From Leptobacterium flavescens (GTDB lineage Bacteria; Bacteroidota; Bacteroidia; Flavobacteriales; Flavobacteriaceae): a stretch of 64,000 bases of DNA. The translations under genes were made by a program, and so were the position numbers. Of this stretch, positions 50,530 through 59,446 are shown piece by piece. Each line of letters starts with the position of its first letter. Positions within the stretch are counted from its first letter, which is position 1. The notes under the pieces are model-generated. The model was not told the origin of the DNA, did no database searches, and saw only the letters and a program-made list of their open reading frames with translations. The stretch lies in assembly GCF_010671605.1 (NCBI RefSeq), contig NZ_JAABOO010000001.1, forward strand, positions 1 to 64,000. Direction: 5' to 3'.

Positions 50530-51018
50530 TTGATGAATATTAGTTTTAAAATAAACGGAAAAGCGGTTACGGTAGATACAGACCCGATGACCCCATTATT
50601 GTGGGTGGTCAGGGATGAATTATCGCTAAAAGGTACTAAATACGGTTGCGGAAAAGCTTTATGCGGTGCTTGCAGTCTTCATGTAGATGGAGAATTATAC
50701 CGTTCCTGTTCCCTTCCGGTAAAATATGCCGAGAATAAGAATGTAACTACGATTGAAGGTCTGTCGGAAAACGAAAATGAGTTACACCCTGTGCAGCAAG
50801 CCTGGATGGATATCAATGTTCCTCAATGCGGTTATTGTCAACCGGGTTTTATGATGGCTGCTGCCAAGCTTATTGAAGAGATCCCGGAGCCGACCGATCA
50901 GGATATTAAAGAAAATATTTCCAATATCTGCAGATGCGGAACCCACCCGAGGATCATAAAGGCAGTTAAAAAAGCCGCCCAATTAAAACAATCTCAAAAA
51001 GTACAATCCGATGAGTAA
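50530..51018 (+). CDS. [2Fe-2S] small subunit of a molybdenum hydroxylase (set 1)
   Basis: A 162-residue iron-sulfur subunit of the xanthine oxidase family. The plant-type cluster CGKALCGACSLH (about 38-49), with a later Cys of SCSL (about 57), precedes the second cluster CGYCQPGF (about 97) and CRCG (about 136). It has no signal peptide and is probably carried out by the Tat-exported partner. Its stop overlaps the start of the large subunit gene by 8 bases. Confidence 0.92.
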   Translation: MMNISFKINGKAVTVDTDPMTPLLWVVRDELSLKGTKYGCGKALCGACSLHVDGELYRSCSLPVKYAENKNVTTIEGLSENENELHPVQQAWMDINVPQCGYCQPGFMMAAAKLIEEIPEPTDQDIKENISNICRCGTHPRIIKAVKKAAQLKQSQKVQSDE

Positions 51019-53191
51019 GGAAGAGACACCGGAAAAGAAGAAAAAAGGGTTTTCCAGGAGGAAATTCCTTAAAAATACTGGTATTGTCATAGGGGGCGGG
51101 AGTTTACTTCTGTATTTCGGAAGGCATAAACTAAGAACTTTTGCTGCCGGTTTTATAGCCGATATGGATCTTCCTTCAGGGGTATCGAATTTTGATCCGG
51201 ACTTCTGGTTTGAAATCATGGAAGATAATACCATCCTCTTTAAATCGCCCAAAGTAGAAATGGGTCAGGGTATTTTTACCGGTTTTGCCATGCTGGCAGC
51301 CGAGGAGCTGGAAGTAGCCATAGAACAAATAAAAGTCGTTCCCGGGAGTTCCGTAAACAGTGCTAATGATATGGCCGGAACCGGAGGTAGCGGTTCTACA
51401 CACTCCCTCTATGTTTCTATCAGGGAAGTAGCAGCTACTATGCGGGAAATGCTGAGAATGGCTGCTGCCGATTACTGGAAAGTTCCGTTGGAAGATATAA
51501 GAGCAGAGAACGGAATGCTTCTTAAAGGTTCCGAAAGTATGTCGTATGCCGATATCGTAAAAAATACGGAACAATGGAAAACGCCCAAGACCCCTGACCT
51601 CAAACTGGCTTCTTCTTTTAAGTATGTAGGTACGGAAAGAAAACGGATCGATCTGAAACCCAAGGTTATGGGGGATGCTATTTTTGCCATAGATACCGAA
51701 ATCCCCGATATGCTTTATGCAGTGGTTCAGTACCCGGAATATATCGGAGGAAAATTGAAAAGTGTAGATAGCAGTGAAGCCGAAAGCACCAATGGAGTGA
51801 TCCGTGTTATACGGGAAGATAATTGGGTAGCTGTGGTTGCTAAAAACAGGTATGCGGCCGAAATGGGAAAAAAAGCCCTGAAACTGGAATGGGATGTTGA
51901 AAAAACCTGGCAACAGCAGGATATAGATGAATTAGTTAAAGTAGGGAACGGAAGGACCGTTAAGCTTCAGGATAAAGGGAGTGCCTCTTCTGTAATTAAA
52001 GATGATGATATTGAAGTGATCCATCAGGAATACAGAACTTCATTAGGAGTGCATGCACAACTGGAACCCAATGGTGTCATTGCCGATGTAAAAGAAGATA
52101 AGGCAGTGATCATCATGGGAACTCAGGCCATATCTTTTGTCAAAAGAGCTGTTTCCAAAGCCATAAATATGAGTTCGGGCAAGATCGAGATCAGGAATTC
52201 CTTTCTGGGAGGTGGTTTTGGAAGACGATACTTTAAGTTTAACGCTCCCGAAGCAGCGCGGATCTCACAAATATTGGGAAAGCCTGTACAGGTCTTCCGG
52301 GACAGAGAAAGCGAGTTTACGGATGGGTATTTCCGTCCTTCGTCTCATCATGAACTCAAAGCGGTGTTGAATGATGACGGTACGGTTAAAGCTATTAGCC
52401 ACACCCAGGCCACCGGCGATATGGGAATAAAACTGGCAGCCGGAAAGATGGGAATGAATATTATGGGTGCCGATTTTATATCAGCAGGTCACGGAGCCAA
52501 ATTCCTCTACGACTTCCCAAACAAGAAAGCTTATGTTGAACATATAGATATGCCTATCCCTACCGGAATATGGAGAGGGGTTGGGATGTTTCCAAATGGC
52601 TTTGCAGTTGAAACATTTATTGATGAACTGGCCCGAAAAGCAAATACGGATCCGATCGAGTTTCGCCTGAAACACCTTTATTCGGACGATCCTATTGTAA
52701 AGCGAATGAAAAATATCATTGAGATCCTTCGAGACAGAAGCGGATGGAATACTCCTGCACCTGAGGGCGTCGGGAGAGGTTTTGCCTGTGGAGAAGATAG
52801 AAAAACTGTTGCAGCAGCTGCTGTAGAGGTACAGAAAATAGACGGGCAGATACGGGTTACAAAAGTTACTCATATTGTAGATCCGGGTCTGGTCATAAAT
52901 CCCGATGGGGTTCGACAGCAGGTTGAAGGCTGCATCATGATGGGGATAAGTGCCTCTATGTATGAAGGAACTTATGTAAAAGACGGGCAAATGACGGCCA
53001 CTAATTACCATCAGTATCCGATGGCTTCTCTGATGGATACTCCCGAAATTGAAGTGATCATGGTAGAAGGCAGTGCCAAACCCAGCGGGGTTGGAGAACC
53101 TCCGATTGCTCCTATGGCACCCGCTATCGGAAATGCCATTTTTGACCTGACCGGAGAGCGGCAAAGGAAGTTACCTTTTCAGTTAACCTAA
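51011..53191 (+). CDS. Molybdopterin-binding large subunit, xanthine dehydrogenase family (set 1)
   Basis: A 726-residue periplasmic catalytic subunit of the isoquinoline 1-oxidoreductase (IorB) type. Twin-arginine signal FSRRKFLKNTG (about 14-24) directs Tat export. Motifs: KVEMGQGIFTG (about 79), GGGFGRRYFKFNAPE (about 395), and the catalytic Glu in VGEPPIAPMAP (about 695). It is an operon with the small subunit and cytochrome genes. The substrate is unknown; aldehydes or N-heterocycles are both possible. Confidence 0.92.
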   Translation: MSKEETPEKKKKGFSRRKFLKNTGIVIGGGSLLLYFGRHKLRTFAAGFIADMDLPSGVSNFDPDFWFEIMEDNTILFKSPKVEMGQGIFTGFAMLAAEELEVAIEQIKVVPGSSVNSANDMAGTGGSGSTHSLYVSIREVAATMREMLRMAAADYWKVPLEDIRAENGMLLKGSESMSYADIVKNTEQWKTPKTPDLKLASSFKYVGTERKRIDLKPKVMGDAIFAIDTEIPDMLYAVVQYPEYIGGKLKSVDSSEAESTNGVIRVIREDNWVAVVAKNRYAAEMGKKALKLEWDVEKTWQQQDIDELVKVGNGRTVKLQDKGSASSVIKDDDIEVIHQEYRTSLGVHAQLEPNGVIADVKEDKAVIIMGTQAISFVKRAVSKAINMSSGKIEIRNSFLGGGFGRRYFKFNAPEAARISQILGKPVQVFRDRESEFTDGYFRPSSHHELKAVLNDDGTVKAISHTQATGDMGIKLAAGKMGMNIMGADFISAGHGAKFLYDFPNKKAYVEHIDMPIPTGIWRGVGMFPNGFAVETFIDELARKANTDPIEFRLKHLYSDDPIVKRMKNIIEILRDRSGWNTPAPEGVGRGFACGEDRKTVAAAAVEVQKIDGQIRVTKVTHIVDPGLVINPDGVRQQVEGCIMMGISASMYEGTYVKDGQMTATNYHQYPMASLMDTPEIEVIMVEGSAKPSGVGEPPIAPMAPAIGNAIFDLTGERQRKLPFQLT

Positions 53192-53202
53192 AAGATGTTT
53201 TA

Positions 53203-54111
53203 CTACTTAATAGGGTAAATAATAAATTTATCATGTATTTCCCGTGTAGGCTGGTCCCCCAGCCTTTCAAGGGCTTTATGTAGCTCTTCCAGGTCCTCAG
53301 GATAGAGCGGAAGTTTTTGTTCTTCGGGTTGATACAGTGTTCCTATGGGATAATCCTTTCCGGGTTCAAGAGACATTTCTATATGATTACCCAGGATATA
53401 TGATATTTCGTGTTTTTTAGTGAAATCGTAAAGCTTTCGGATACTCTCTTTAAAAACAGACCAGTCCTCTACATAAAGACGTCCCGGGTAGAAGGTGTCT
53501 CCCGTTAGTAATATTCCGGACTGAGGGTCATAAACTGCAATTGAGGATTTCTGATGCCCCGGAATTGGAATGATTTCCAGTGCCCTGTCTCCCAGATCGT
53601 AAACCGCATTGTTTTCCGGCCAGTTCTCAATAGCAAAAAAACTTTTTATGTCCTCTACCTGCAAGCCAATTACCGATGTAGCGGGTTTGCCCTGAAATTG
53701 TGCATCCGCCGCATGATGGTCTCCATGAGCATGGGTATGGGCCACGACCAATTGCAGATCAGTAGCGTACTCTTTTTGCCTGGCATCGATCAGGCTTTTT
53801 ACTGTTTGATACAAAGGGAATTTATCTTCCTCCCTGGTAGCTCCGGTATCCATCAGCAGGGCTTTATTCTTTCCGAAAAACAGGAACATAAAAGGAGCTT
53901 CATAATTCGTGCATTTGTTCTGTCTCAGGATCCAGGTGTCTTCGTCGTACTTTACCACCTGAATAAGAGGGTCCGAATTCTGTTCACAATCTTCCGAGCC
54001 ATGTATCCAGGCCTGTTCTTCCAAATTAATGTGCTCTTTCGCAGGATAAGTACATGCCCCCATTAAAACCAGCAATAGTAAAGAGAATGTTATTTTTTTC
54101 TTTTGTAACAT
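53203..54111 (-). CDS. Metallo-beta-lactamase-fold lipoprotein
   Basis: A 302-residue predicted lipoprotein (lipobox LMGAC, Cys near 19). The zinc motif H-x-H-x-D-H is in THAHGDHHAAD (about 126-136), with a further His, the Asp of LLTGDTFYPG (about 208), and the His of LGNHIE (about 244). It is a hydrolase of some small ester or lactone; a beta-lactamase role should not be assumed. It is convergent with the molybdenum hydroxylase operon, 11 bases from its end. Confidence 0.85.
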   Translation of the reverse strand: MLQKKKITFSLLLLVLMGACTYPAKEHINLEEQAWIHGSEDCEQNSDPLIQVVKYDEDTWILRQNKCTNYEAPFMFLFFGKNKALLMDTGATREEDKFPLYQTVKSLIDARQKEYATDLQLVVAHTHAHGDHHAADAQFQGKPATSVIGLQVEDIKSFFAIENWPENNAVYDLGDRALEIIPIPGHQKSSIAVYDPQSGILLTGDTFYPGRLYVEDWSVFKESIRKLYDFTKKHEISYILGNHIEMSLEPGKDYPIGTLYQPEEQKLPLYPEDLEELHKALERLGDQPTREIHDKFIIYPIK

Positions 54112-54240
54112 AGGGAATTATTTATTCGATGCATATAAAATCCAATCACCTAAAAACAAGTGATCCCCGGTATCGATTTTCATACTTATTCCTGAAAAAT
54201 GCCCGGTAGATCACTCAGAATTCAGCTGTTCAAAAGCTCT

Positions 54241-55773
54241 CTACTCCACTTCTTTTAGTGGTTCACGCGGAAGTTTTTCATCCCGCTGAGCAGTATTGTA
54301 AACAAATGATGCAATAATTACAGACATTTGTTTAAGATCGTCTATAACCAAACGCTCATACGTATCCATATTGGTATGATGGGTTCTGGACCAGTATTCG
54401 ATCGGATCCTGAATAAATTGAAATCCCGGGATCCCGATAGCATCAAATCCTAAATGATCCGTTCCACCTGTGTTGCGGATGGTAATTGTAGTATTATCAA
54501 TAAGTTCATCAAAATGGCTGAACCACTTCTTAAAGATAGGTCCTACCTTTTCATTCCCCTGAAGGTAAATACCGCGGATCCTTCCCGTTCCGTTGTCTAT
54601 ATTATAATAGGCCGATACTTTTTCGTGATCCTTTTTTAACTTCATTGTTTCGGAATCGCCAAAATGGTTTTTCACATAATTACGGGAACCGTGCAATCCC
54701 TGCTCTTCTCCACCCCATAAGGCTATTCGGATGGTACGCTTTGGCTTTAGTCCGGTAGCCTGAAGAATCCGTACGGCTTCCATCATAACAATACAACCGG
54801 CAGCATTGTCTGTAGCTCCGGTAGCTCCATGCCAGGAATCCAAATGTCCGCCAAGCATTACCAGCTCGGGTTTTAATTTCTTATCTGTTCCTTCAATCTC
54901 AGCAATAACATTGTAACCCTGCAGGTCCTTTTCATTAAAGGTAGTTTTAACCTCTGCTTCAATTTCTACCTCCACTCCGTTCTCAATTAAACGGGTCATA
55001 AGATTTACATGCTCAGGTGCCATTTCAAGTTCACTTACACCCGGAGGAGTATCTTTTATATATCCCCTTGGGCTACTCGTGAAGAGTGTTCCGTGCCTTC
55101 CGTTGGTTCCGTTAATAATAAGTGCTGCCCCTTCTTCGGCCAGAAAGGTATTTAATTTTCTGCTGAGTGCCCTGCGCGCTCTGAAAGCGGCAATCTGTTC
55201 CGGGGTAAATCGCCTGGTATTAGTACTTGGCTTTTCCAGGTTCTCCAGTTCTTCCTCCGTAAGACGCAAAGCATCCGCTTCGAAAGTCGGGTTTTGCTGA
55301 CCTCTGGGTTTTACCGCAATGATAGCTCCTTTTAGTTTTCCTTTGTATTTGGCGAAATCTTCTTCTTTTTCAATATCGACAAAGATCACTTTCCCGGAAA
55401 TAGCACCATCAGTACTCTCTGTCCACGCCTTGGGAACAGCAATAAACGGCATATAGTAAGGTTTGGTCATGGCCACATAGCTCTTATTCATTTCCCAGCC
55501 TCTACCGAATTCTCCCCAGGCTTCTTTTTTGGCATTAACCAATCCCCATTCTGTCAATTGTTTTACAGCATAATCGGCAGCTCTTTCATAGCCTTCTGAG
55601 TTGGTAAGACGAGGGCCTGATTTATCAATCAGATTAAAAGCTATCTCCTCTACATGAGAGTTATTAAGGCCTTCATTCTTTATCTTTTTAATGGCCTCCG
55701 TATCTACATTTTCCTGCCCTATGCAAAATGCAGTAAAAAGCAGTGCAGGAATTAATAAAAATTTGGTTTTCAT
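54241..55773 (-). CDS. M28 family metallopeptidase (copy 1)
   Basis: A 510-residue secreted zinc exopeptidase from the ATG at 55773 (MKTKFLLIPALLFTAFCIGQ, a signal peptide); an upstream ATG would add 31 poor residues. A protease-associated domain lies at about 130-240. The peptidase domain has ligands in GGHLDSWHGATGATDNAAG, the catalytic Glu pair in WGGEEQGLHGS, D in NIDNGTG, and H in RTHHTNMDT. It probably trims peptides in the periplasm. It lies among the two molybdenum hydroxylase sets, next to a second M28 peptidase. Confidence 0.9.
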   Translation of the reverse strand: MKTKFLLIPALLFTAFCIGQENVDTEAIKKIKNEGLNNSHVEEIAFNLIDKSGPRLTNSEGYERAADYAVKQLTEWGLVNAKKEAWGEFGRGWEMNKSYVAMTKPYYMPFIAVPKAWTESTDGAISGKVIFVDIEKEEDFAKYKGKLKGAIIAVKPRGQQNPTFEADALRLTEEELENLEKPSTNTRRFTPEQIAAFRARRALSRKLNTFLAEEGAALIINGTNGRHGTLFTSSPRGYIKDTPPGVSELEMAPEHVNLMTRLIENGVEVEIEAEVKTTFNEKDLQGYNVIAEIEGTDKKLKPELVMLGGHLDSWHGATGATDNAAGCIVMMEAVRILQATGLKPKRTIRIALWGGEEQGLHGSRNYVKNHFGDSETMKLKKDHEKVSAYYNIDNGTGRIRGIYLQGNEKVGPIFKKWFSHFDELIDNTTITIRNTGGTDHLGFDAIGIPGFQFIQDPIEYWSRTHHTNMDTYERLVIDDLKQMSVIIASFVYNTAQRDEKLPREPLKEVE

Positions 55774-55934
55774 GGATGTGCAGTTATGATAATTAGTTAT
55801 ATCATCCCAAGATAAAAAATATGAGGCAATGAATAACTCAACCAGCCCTAAGTATATAGAAATCAAAAATATTTAGGGGATATTGTTTCAAATTTATGCT
55901 TACACCCAGTTTCTACAGCATATGGATCATTTGA

Positions 55935-57545
55935 TTATTTTTCTCTTGCCGCTTTAAACTCACTTCCGTCATACCATTTCGGAAAGTAATCTTCATTCGA
56001 AAGCTTTAAACCTACCTCGAACATCAGCTGGGCATCGAATTGGATCCCGCTTAACTCAAAAGTTTCCGGATCGTATTCATCAAGAGGCTGATGATATTTG
56101 TTCTTCAGGTATTCGTCATTCATTTGTTTTACAAAATCAATTCCATGCTCAAAATCTTCATAACCTCCGCTTGCATAAAGAGCAGGGATACCGATCTTGG
56201 CAAAATTAAAGTGATCGGACCTGAAGAAATACCCTTTCTCCGCTTCAGGATCGGGAATTATATAACGTCCTTGTTTTTCAGCGATCTCCCTGGCATATTC
56301 ATCCATTTCGGAATGACCATAACCGGTAATTGTCAGATCTTTCATAGGGCCAGGGTTTGAGATGGCATCCATATTAATGTTAGCTACCGTTTTCTTCGGA
56401 TCGTAAATGGGGTTTTCTGCATAATAAGCCGACCCCAACAGACCTTGTTCTTCGGCAGTAACCGCTATAAATAAAATCGATCTTTTAGGTTGTTTTTCTT
56501 TTTTAAAGGCTTCGGCTATTGCCAGTAAACAAGCTGTTCCCGAAGCGTTGTCTACTGCTCCGTTATAAATAGAGTCGTTACCTACCGGCCTTCCAACACC
56601 TAAATGATCCCAGTGTGCAGAGTAAATAATGTATTCGTCTTTCCTTTCCGTACCCGGTAAAAGGGCAACAACATTTTTAGAAGCATCCCTTTTAATCTCA
56701 TTGGTGATCTTTACCGATGCTTTTAATCCCAATGGAACAGGTTTAAAATCCTTATCCAGTGCCATCGATTTAAAGTCCTTATTTTCGAGGGAAGAAGCTT
56801 CAAACAGTTTTTTAGCAGCATCACTGGTAATCCATCCCTGTACATCTGCCACGGGCGCATCGCTTTCCAGGTTTAAACGTGCCCCACTCCAGCTGGATTG
56901 TACCACGTTCCATCCGTAAGATGCCGGTTTTGTTTCGTGAATAATGATCACTCCGGCTGCTCCCTGACGGCCTGCTTCCTCATATTTATAGGTCCATCTT
57001 CCGTAATAAGTCATATCTTTTCCCTTAAACACGGTCGAGTCTCCGGTTGCAAAGCCCGGGTCGTTTACAAGAACAACTGCTGTCTTTCCGGTCCAATCAA
57101 TTCCCTCGTAATCATTCCATCCGTATTCGGGAGCCACAACTCCATAACCAGCAAAGACAAGTTCCGAATCTTCCAGACTTACTTCGCTATCCGTTTTTAA
57201 GGTCAGCGCAACAAAATCTTCAGAATATGTCAGGTCAAAATCTTCCTTACCTCCTGAAATTTCCATCTTTTCGGAGGGTGTCCCTGTAATTTCCACTAAA
57301 GGAACTTCCTGAAAATAACTATCGCCATTCCCCGGTGAAAGCCCGAGTTCTGAAAATTTCTCTTTTAAATAATTTACCGTCTTGGTCTCTCCTTCCGTAA
57401 ACGGCATCCTTCCCTGGAAATCATCAGAAGCTAATTTTTCAATACCCTCTCCGATGGTAGATGCTTCAACCTGTACGGGTTCCTTAACTCCCTGCTGACA
57501 GGAGACTATAAAAAGTAATACTAATATTCCAATATAATTCTTCAT
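55935..57545 (-). CDS. M28 family metallopeptidase (copy 2), lipoprotein
   Basis: A 536-residue predicted lipoprotein (lipobox LFIVSC, Cys16). A protease-associated domain is inserted at about 130-270. The peptidase domain has AHWDHLGVG (about 307), YNGAVDNASGTA (about 323), VTAEEQGLLGS (about 358), and the later DHFNFAKIGIPALYASGG. It is in the same orientation as copy 1, 161 bases upstream of it, but the two differ clearly in sequence. Both are likely nutrient-scavenging enzymes. Confidence 0.9.
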   Translation of the reverse strand: MKNYIGILVLLFIVSCQQGVKEPVQVEASTIGEGIEKLASDDFQGRMPFTEGETKTVNYLKEKFSELGLSPGNGDSYFQEVPLVEITGTPSEKMEISGGKEDFDLTYSEDFVALTLKTDSEVSLEDSELVFAGYGVVAPEYGWNDYEGIDWTGKTAVVLVNDPGFATGDSTVFKGKDMTYYGRWTYKYEEAGRQGAAGVIIIHETKPASYGWNVVQSSWSGARLNLESDAPVADVQGWITSDAAKKLFEASSLENKDFKSMALDKDFKPVPLGLKASVKITNEIKRDASKNVVALLPGTERKDEYIIYSAHWDHLGVGRPVGNDSIYNGAVDNASGTACLLAIAEAFKKEKQPKRSILFIAVTAEEQGLLGSAYYAENPIYDPKKTVANINMDAISNPGPMKDLTITGYGHSEMDEYAREIAEKQGRYIIPDPEAEKGYFFRSDHFNFAKIGIPALYASGGYEDFEHGIDFVKQMNDEYLKNKYHQPLDEYDPETFELSGIQFDAQLMFEVGLKLSNEDYFPKWYDGSEFKAAREK

Positions 57546-57636
57546 ACTATTAATTTTCTTATCCCATTATTTTATGCAATATCGCAATTAAAATATTCAT
57601 TAATTGCATTTTAAAGATCATATTAAACCAAGCGGA

Positions 57637-58248
57637 TCAGCTTTTGAAATGATCTTTATACAGTTCGTCATAATTCTCTTTGGTATCTATATCGGTTATC
57701 AGGGAATCTGCCCTGACTGTCAACAGATCCTTCGAATGTTTTCTGATAATGTCTCTGGCACCGTAATCATTCCCCAACGCTGAAAGCTCTTCAAAATACT
57801 CCCTGTCAAAAAGTGCCGGTACCCCTGCTTTTTCCCTGTAAGAGGTAGCGATGATCTGCCTTTTGCCTTTGTTAAACTTCCCTATAAGTGTATTCAGGTG
57901 GCCCGGGTTTATTAAGGGTTGATCTGCCAGCATGATCAAAAGACCATCCGTATCCGAAGAAGACTGTTTCAGGTAGTCCACGCAACAGGCAATAGAGCTT
58001 CCAAGTCCGGTTTCCCATTGTTCGTTTTTAAGGATACGAACCGAATCGGCTCGTATTCCCGCTTCGATAAGATCTGCATTAGCTCCCAAAACAACAAGGA
58101 CTTCCAAGGCTTGTGAATTAAGTGCTGTTTCTATAGAATGTCCGAGCAAGGTGGTCTTTCCCCAGGCTAATAATTGCTTAGGTGTTCCCATCCTGCTGGA
58201 AGCGCCTGCTGCCAGGATGGTAATTGCTATTTTAGGTTTATCAGACAC
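57637..58248 (-). CDS. Molybdenum cofactor nucleotidyltransferase, MocA-like
   Basis: A 203-residue NTP-transferase. The signature LAAGASSRMGTPKQLLAWG (about 12-30) is that of MocA (CTP) or MobA (GTP) proteins, which cap molybdopterin, and the metal-binding D of MLADQPLINP (about 110) is seen. MocA prepares the cytosine dinucleotide form used by xanthine oxidase family enzymes, fitting the two such enzymes here. It begins 12 bases after the XdhC gene. Confidence 0.85.
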   Translation of the reverse strand: MSDKPKIAITILAAGASSRMGTPKQLLAWGKTTLLGHSIETALNSQALEVLVVLGANADLIEAGIRADSVRILKNEQWETGLGSSIACCVDYLKQSSSDTDGLLIMLADQPLINPGHLNTLIGKFNKGKRQIIATSYREKAGVPALFDREYFEELSALGNDYGARDIIRKHSKDLLTVRADSLITDIDTKENYDELYKDHFKS

Positions 58249-58260
58249 AACTGCCGATCA

Positions 58261-59283
58261 TTATGAATGGATTCCTCCCATTTTTTTATGTAAAGGCATA
58301 GGTTCCTGTTCCCGGACTACGGATAGTATCTCGGCAATAATAGAAACCGCTATTTCCTGTGGCGTCTCTGCACCAATATTTATTCCTGCGGGGCCGTGGA
58401 TCCTGTCCAAAAACTGATCACTTATTTCCGGGCAGTATTCCAGGAACTGATTCAGTAACTTTTCTCTTCTGTGTGCCGGCCCCAGTAACCCGATATATGC
58501 CGGATCGGTATCCTTGAAACGAAGCAGATATTTAAGGTCGTTGGCAAAATTATGGGTCATCAGAACAACGGCTGTCTGCCCGTCGATCAGAGATACATCC
58601 ATCTCTTCTGCCGCCACAGAATATATTTTAGTCGCCCCCGGAAAATTTGCCAGGGTCTTGGGATCGGAAGGTGAGGAAATAACACTCACTTCCCATCCGC
58701 TGAAAGAAGCAAACAAACATAACTGAACCGCATCGTGTTCGGCGCCAACGATCACTAATTTAAAACAGGGTGGCATTTCCTGACTGAATACAGAGAGGGA
58801 CCCTTCTGCTTCAGGCGTAACGGTTGTACCTGAAAAAGGGAAAGATTCCTTTTCGGAAAACCTGATCTCAGAACCCAGGCCGGGTTCAATTCCTTCTTTC
58901 TTTTTATATCTGGAGATCACTTCAAAGGACCTCCTTTCTTCAATACATTTATGAAATGCTTCTATCAATGCAGTTTCAGGCTGAAAGGGTTCAATCAAAA
59001 TATAGAGAATACCTTCGCACCCCAGTCTGTACCGACCATCGTAGGTCATCAGCTTTGAGTGCCCGGTCTTAAAGACTTCCTGAGACTGGCGTAAAACTTC
59101 TTTCTCCACACAACCTCCGCTTACAGCCCCGATCATTTTCCCGTTTTCCTGTATAAGCATCCGAACTCCCGGCCTTCTGTAGGACGAACCGTCCAGGTCT
59201 ACCACCGTAGCCAGAACAGCTTTGAGTTTATTCTTTTCGGCATGGATAAAAGCTTCGATTATTTTTTTCAGTTCGTGCGTCAT
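58261..59283 (-). CDS. XdhC family maturation factor
   Basis: A 340-residue protein that inserts or sulfurates molybdenum cofactor in xanthine-oxidase-type enzymes. The N-terminal XdhC/CoxI domain has GSSYRRPGVRMLI (about 29-41) and GGCVEKEVL (about 56). The C-terminal Rossmann-like domain has KLVIVGAEHDAVQL (about 173) and YIGLLGPAHRREKL (about 265). It is an operon with the MocA-like gene and upstream of the second molybdenum hydroxylase set in map position, same strand. Confidence 0.9.
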   Translation of the reverse strand: MTHELKKIIEAFIHAEKNKLKAVLATVVDLDGSSYRRPGVRMLIQENGKMIGAVSGGCVEKEVLRQSQEVFKTGHSKLMTYDGRYRLGCEGILYILIEPFQPETALIEAFHKCIEERRSFEVISRYKKKEGIEPGLGSEIRFSEKESFPFSGTTVTPEAEGSLSVFSQEMPPCFKLVIVGAEHDAVQLCLFASFSGWEVSVISSPSDPKTLANFPGATKIYSVAAEEMDVSLIDGQTAVVLMTHNFANDLKYLLRFKDTDPAYIGLLGPAHRREKLLNQFLEYCPEISDQFLDRIHGPAGINIGAETPQEIAVSIIAEILSVVREQEPMPLHKKMGGIHS

Positions 59284-59312
59284 AAATCAAATTAGAGAAT
59301 AAAAATAATGAA

Positions 59313-59423
59313 GCTGTCCGAAAGGATCGCAAAAAGGTGTTTGTGCAGGTAATTTTCAAATCTTGGTAACCAATTCAAAAACCACCATCCTTTAAACGAT
59401 GTGTTAAGGGCTTTTCAGACAGC
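59313..59423. mobile_element. Possible small mobile element (MITE) with imperfect terminal repeats
   Basis: GCTGTCCGAAAGG (59313-59325) and CTTTTCAGACAGC (59411-59423) are imperfect 13-base inverted ends (11 of 13), enclosing 85 AT-rich bases with no gene. GGCTGTC-type ends are known in several insertion sequence families. No target duplication is obvious. It lies in the 163-base gap between the set 2 large subunit gene and xdhC and might instead be part of a weak terminator. Confidence 0.4.
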
Positions 59424-59446
59424 CTCACAATTTTAGAATTTCAATA

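Noticed and set aside
51176-51913. 245-codon frame on the minus strand
   Set aside because: It is antisense to the molybdenum hydroxylase large subunit gene and has no recognisable domain.
52481-53164. 227-codon frame on the minus strand
   Set aside because: It is antisense to the same large subunit gene and shows Ser/Cys/His-rich noise.
53401-53411. GATATTTCGTG, a near match to the osmC operator motif
   Set aside because: It is inside the metallo-beta-lactamase-fold gene, single copy, and matches only part of the repeat. Probably chance.
53203-54111. Possible beta-lactamase resistance gene
   Set aside because: The zinc motif only places it in the broad metallo-beta-lactamase superfamily, which is mostly other hydrolases. 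It also has a lipoprotein signal and no class B signature that I can see.
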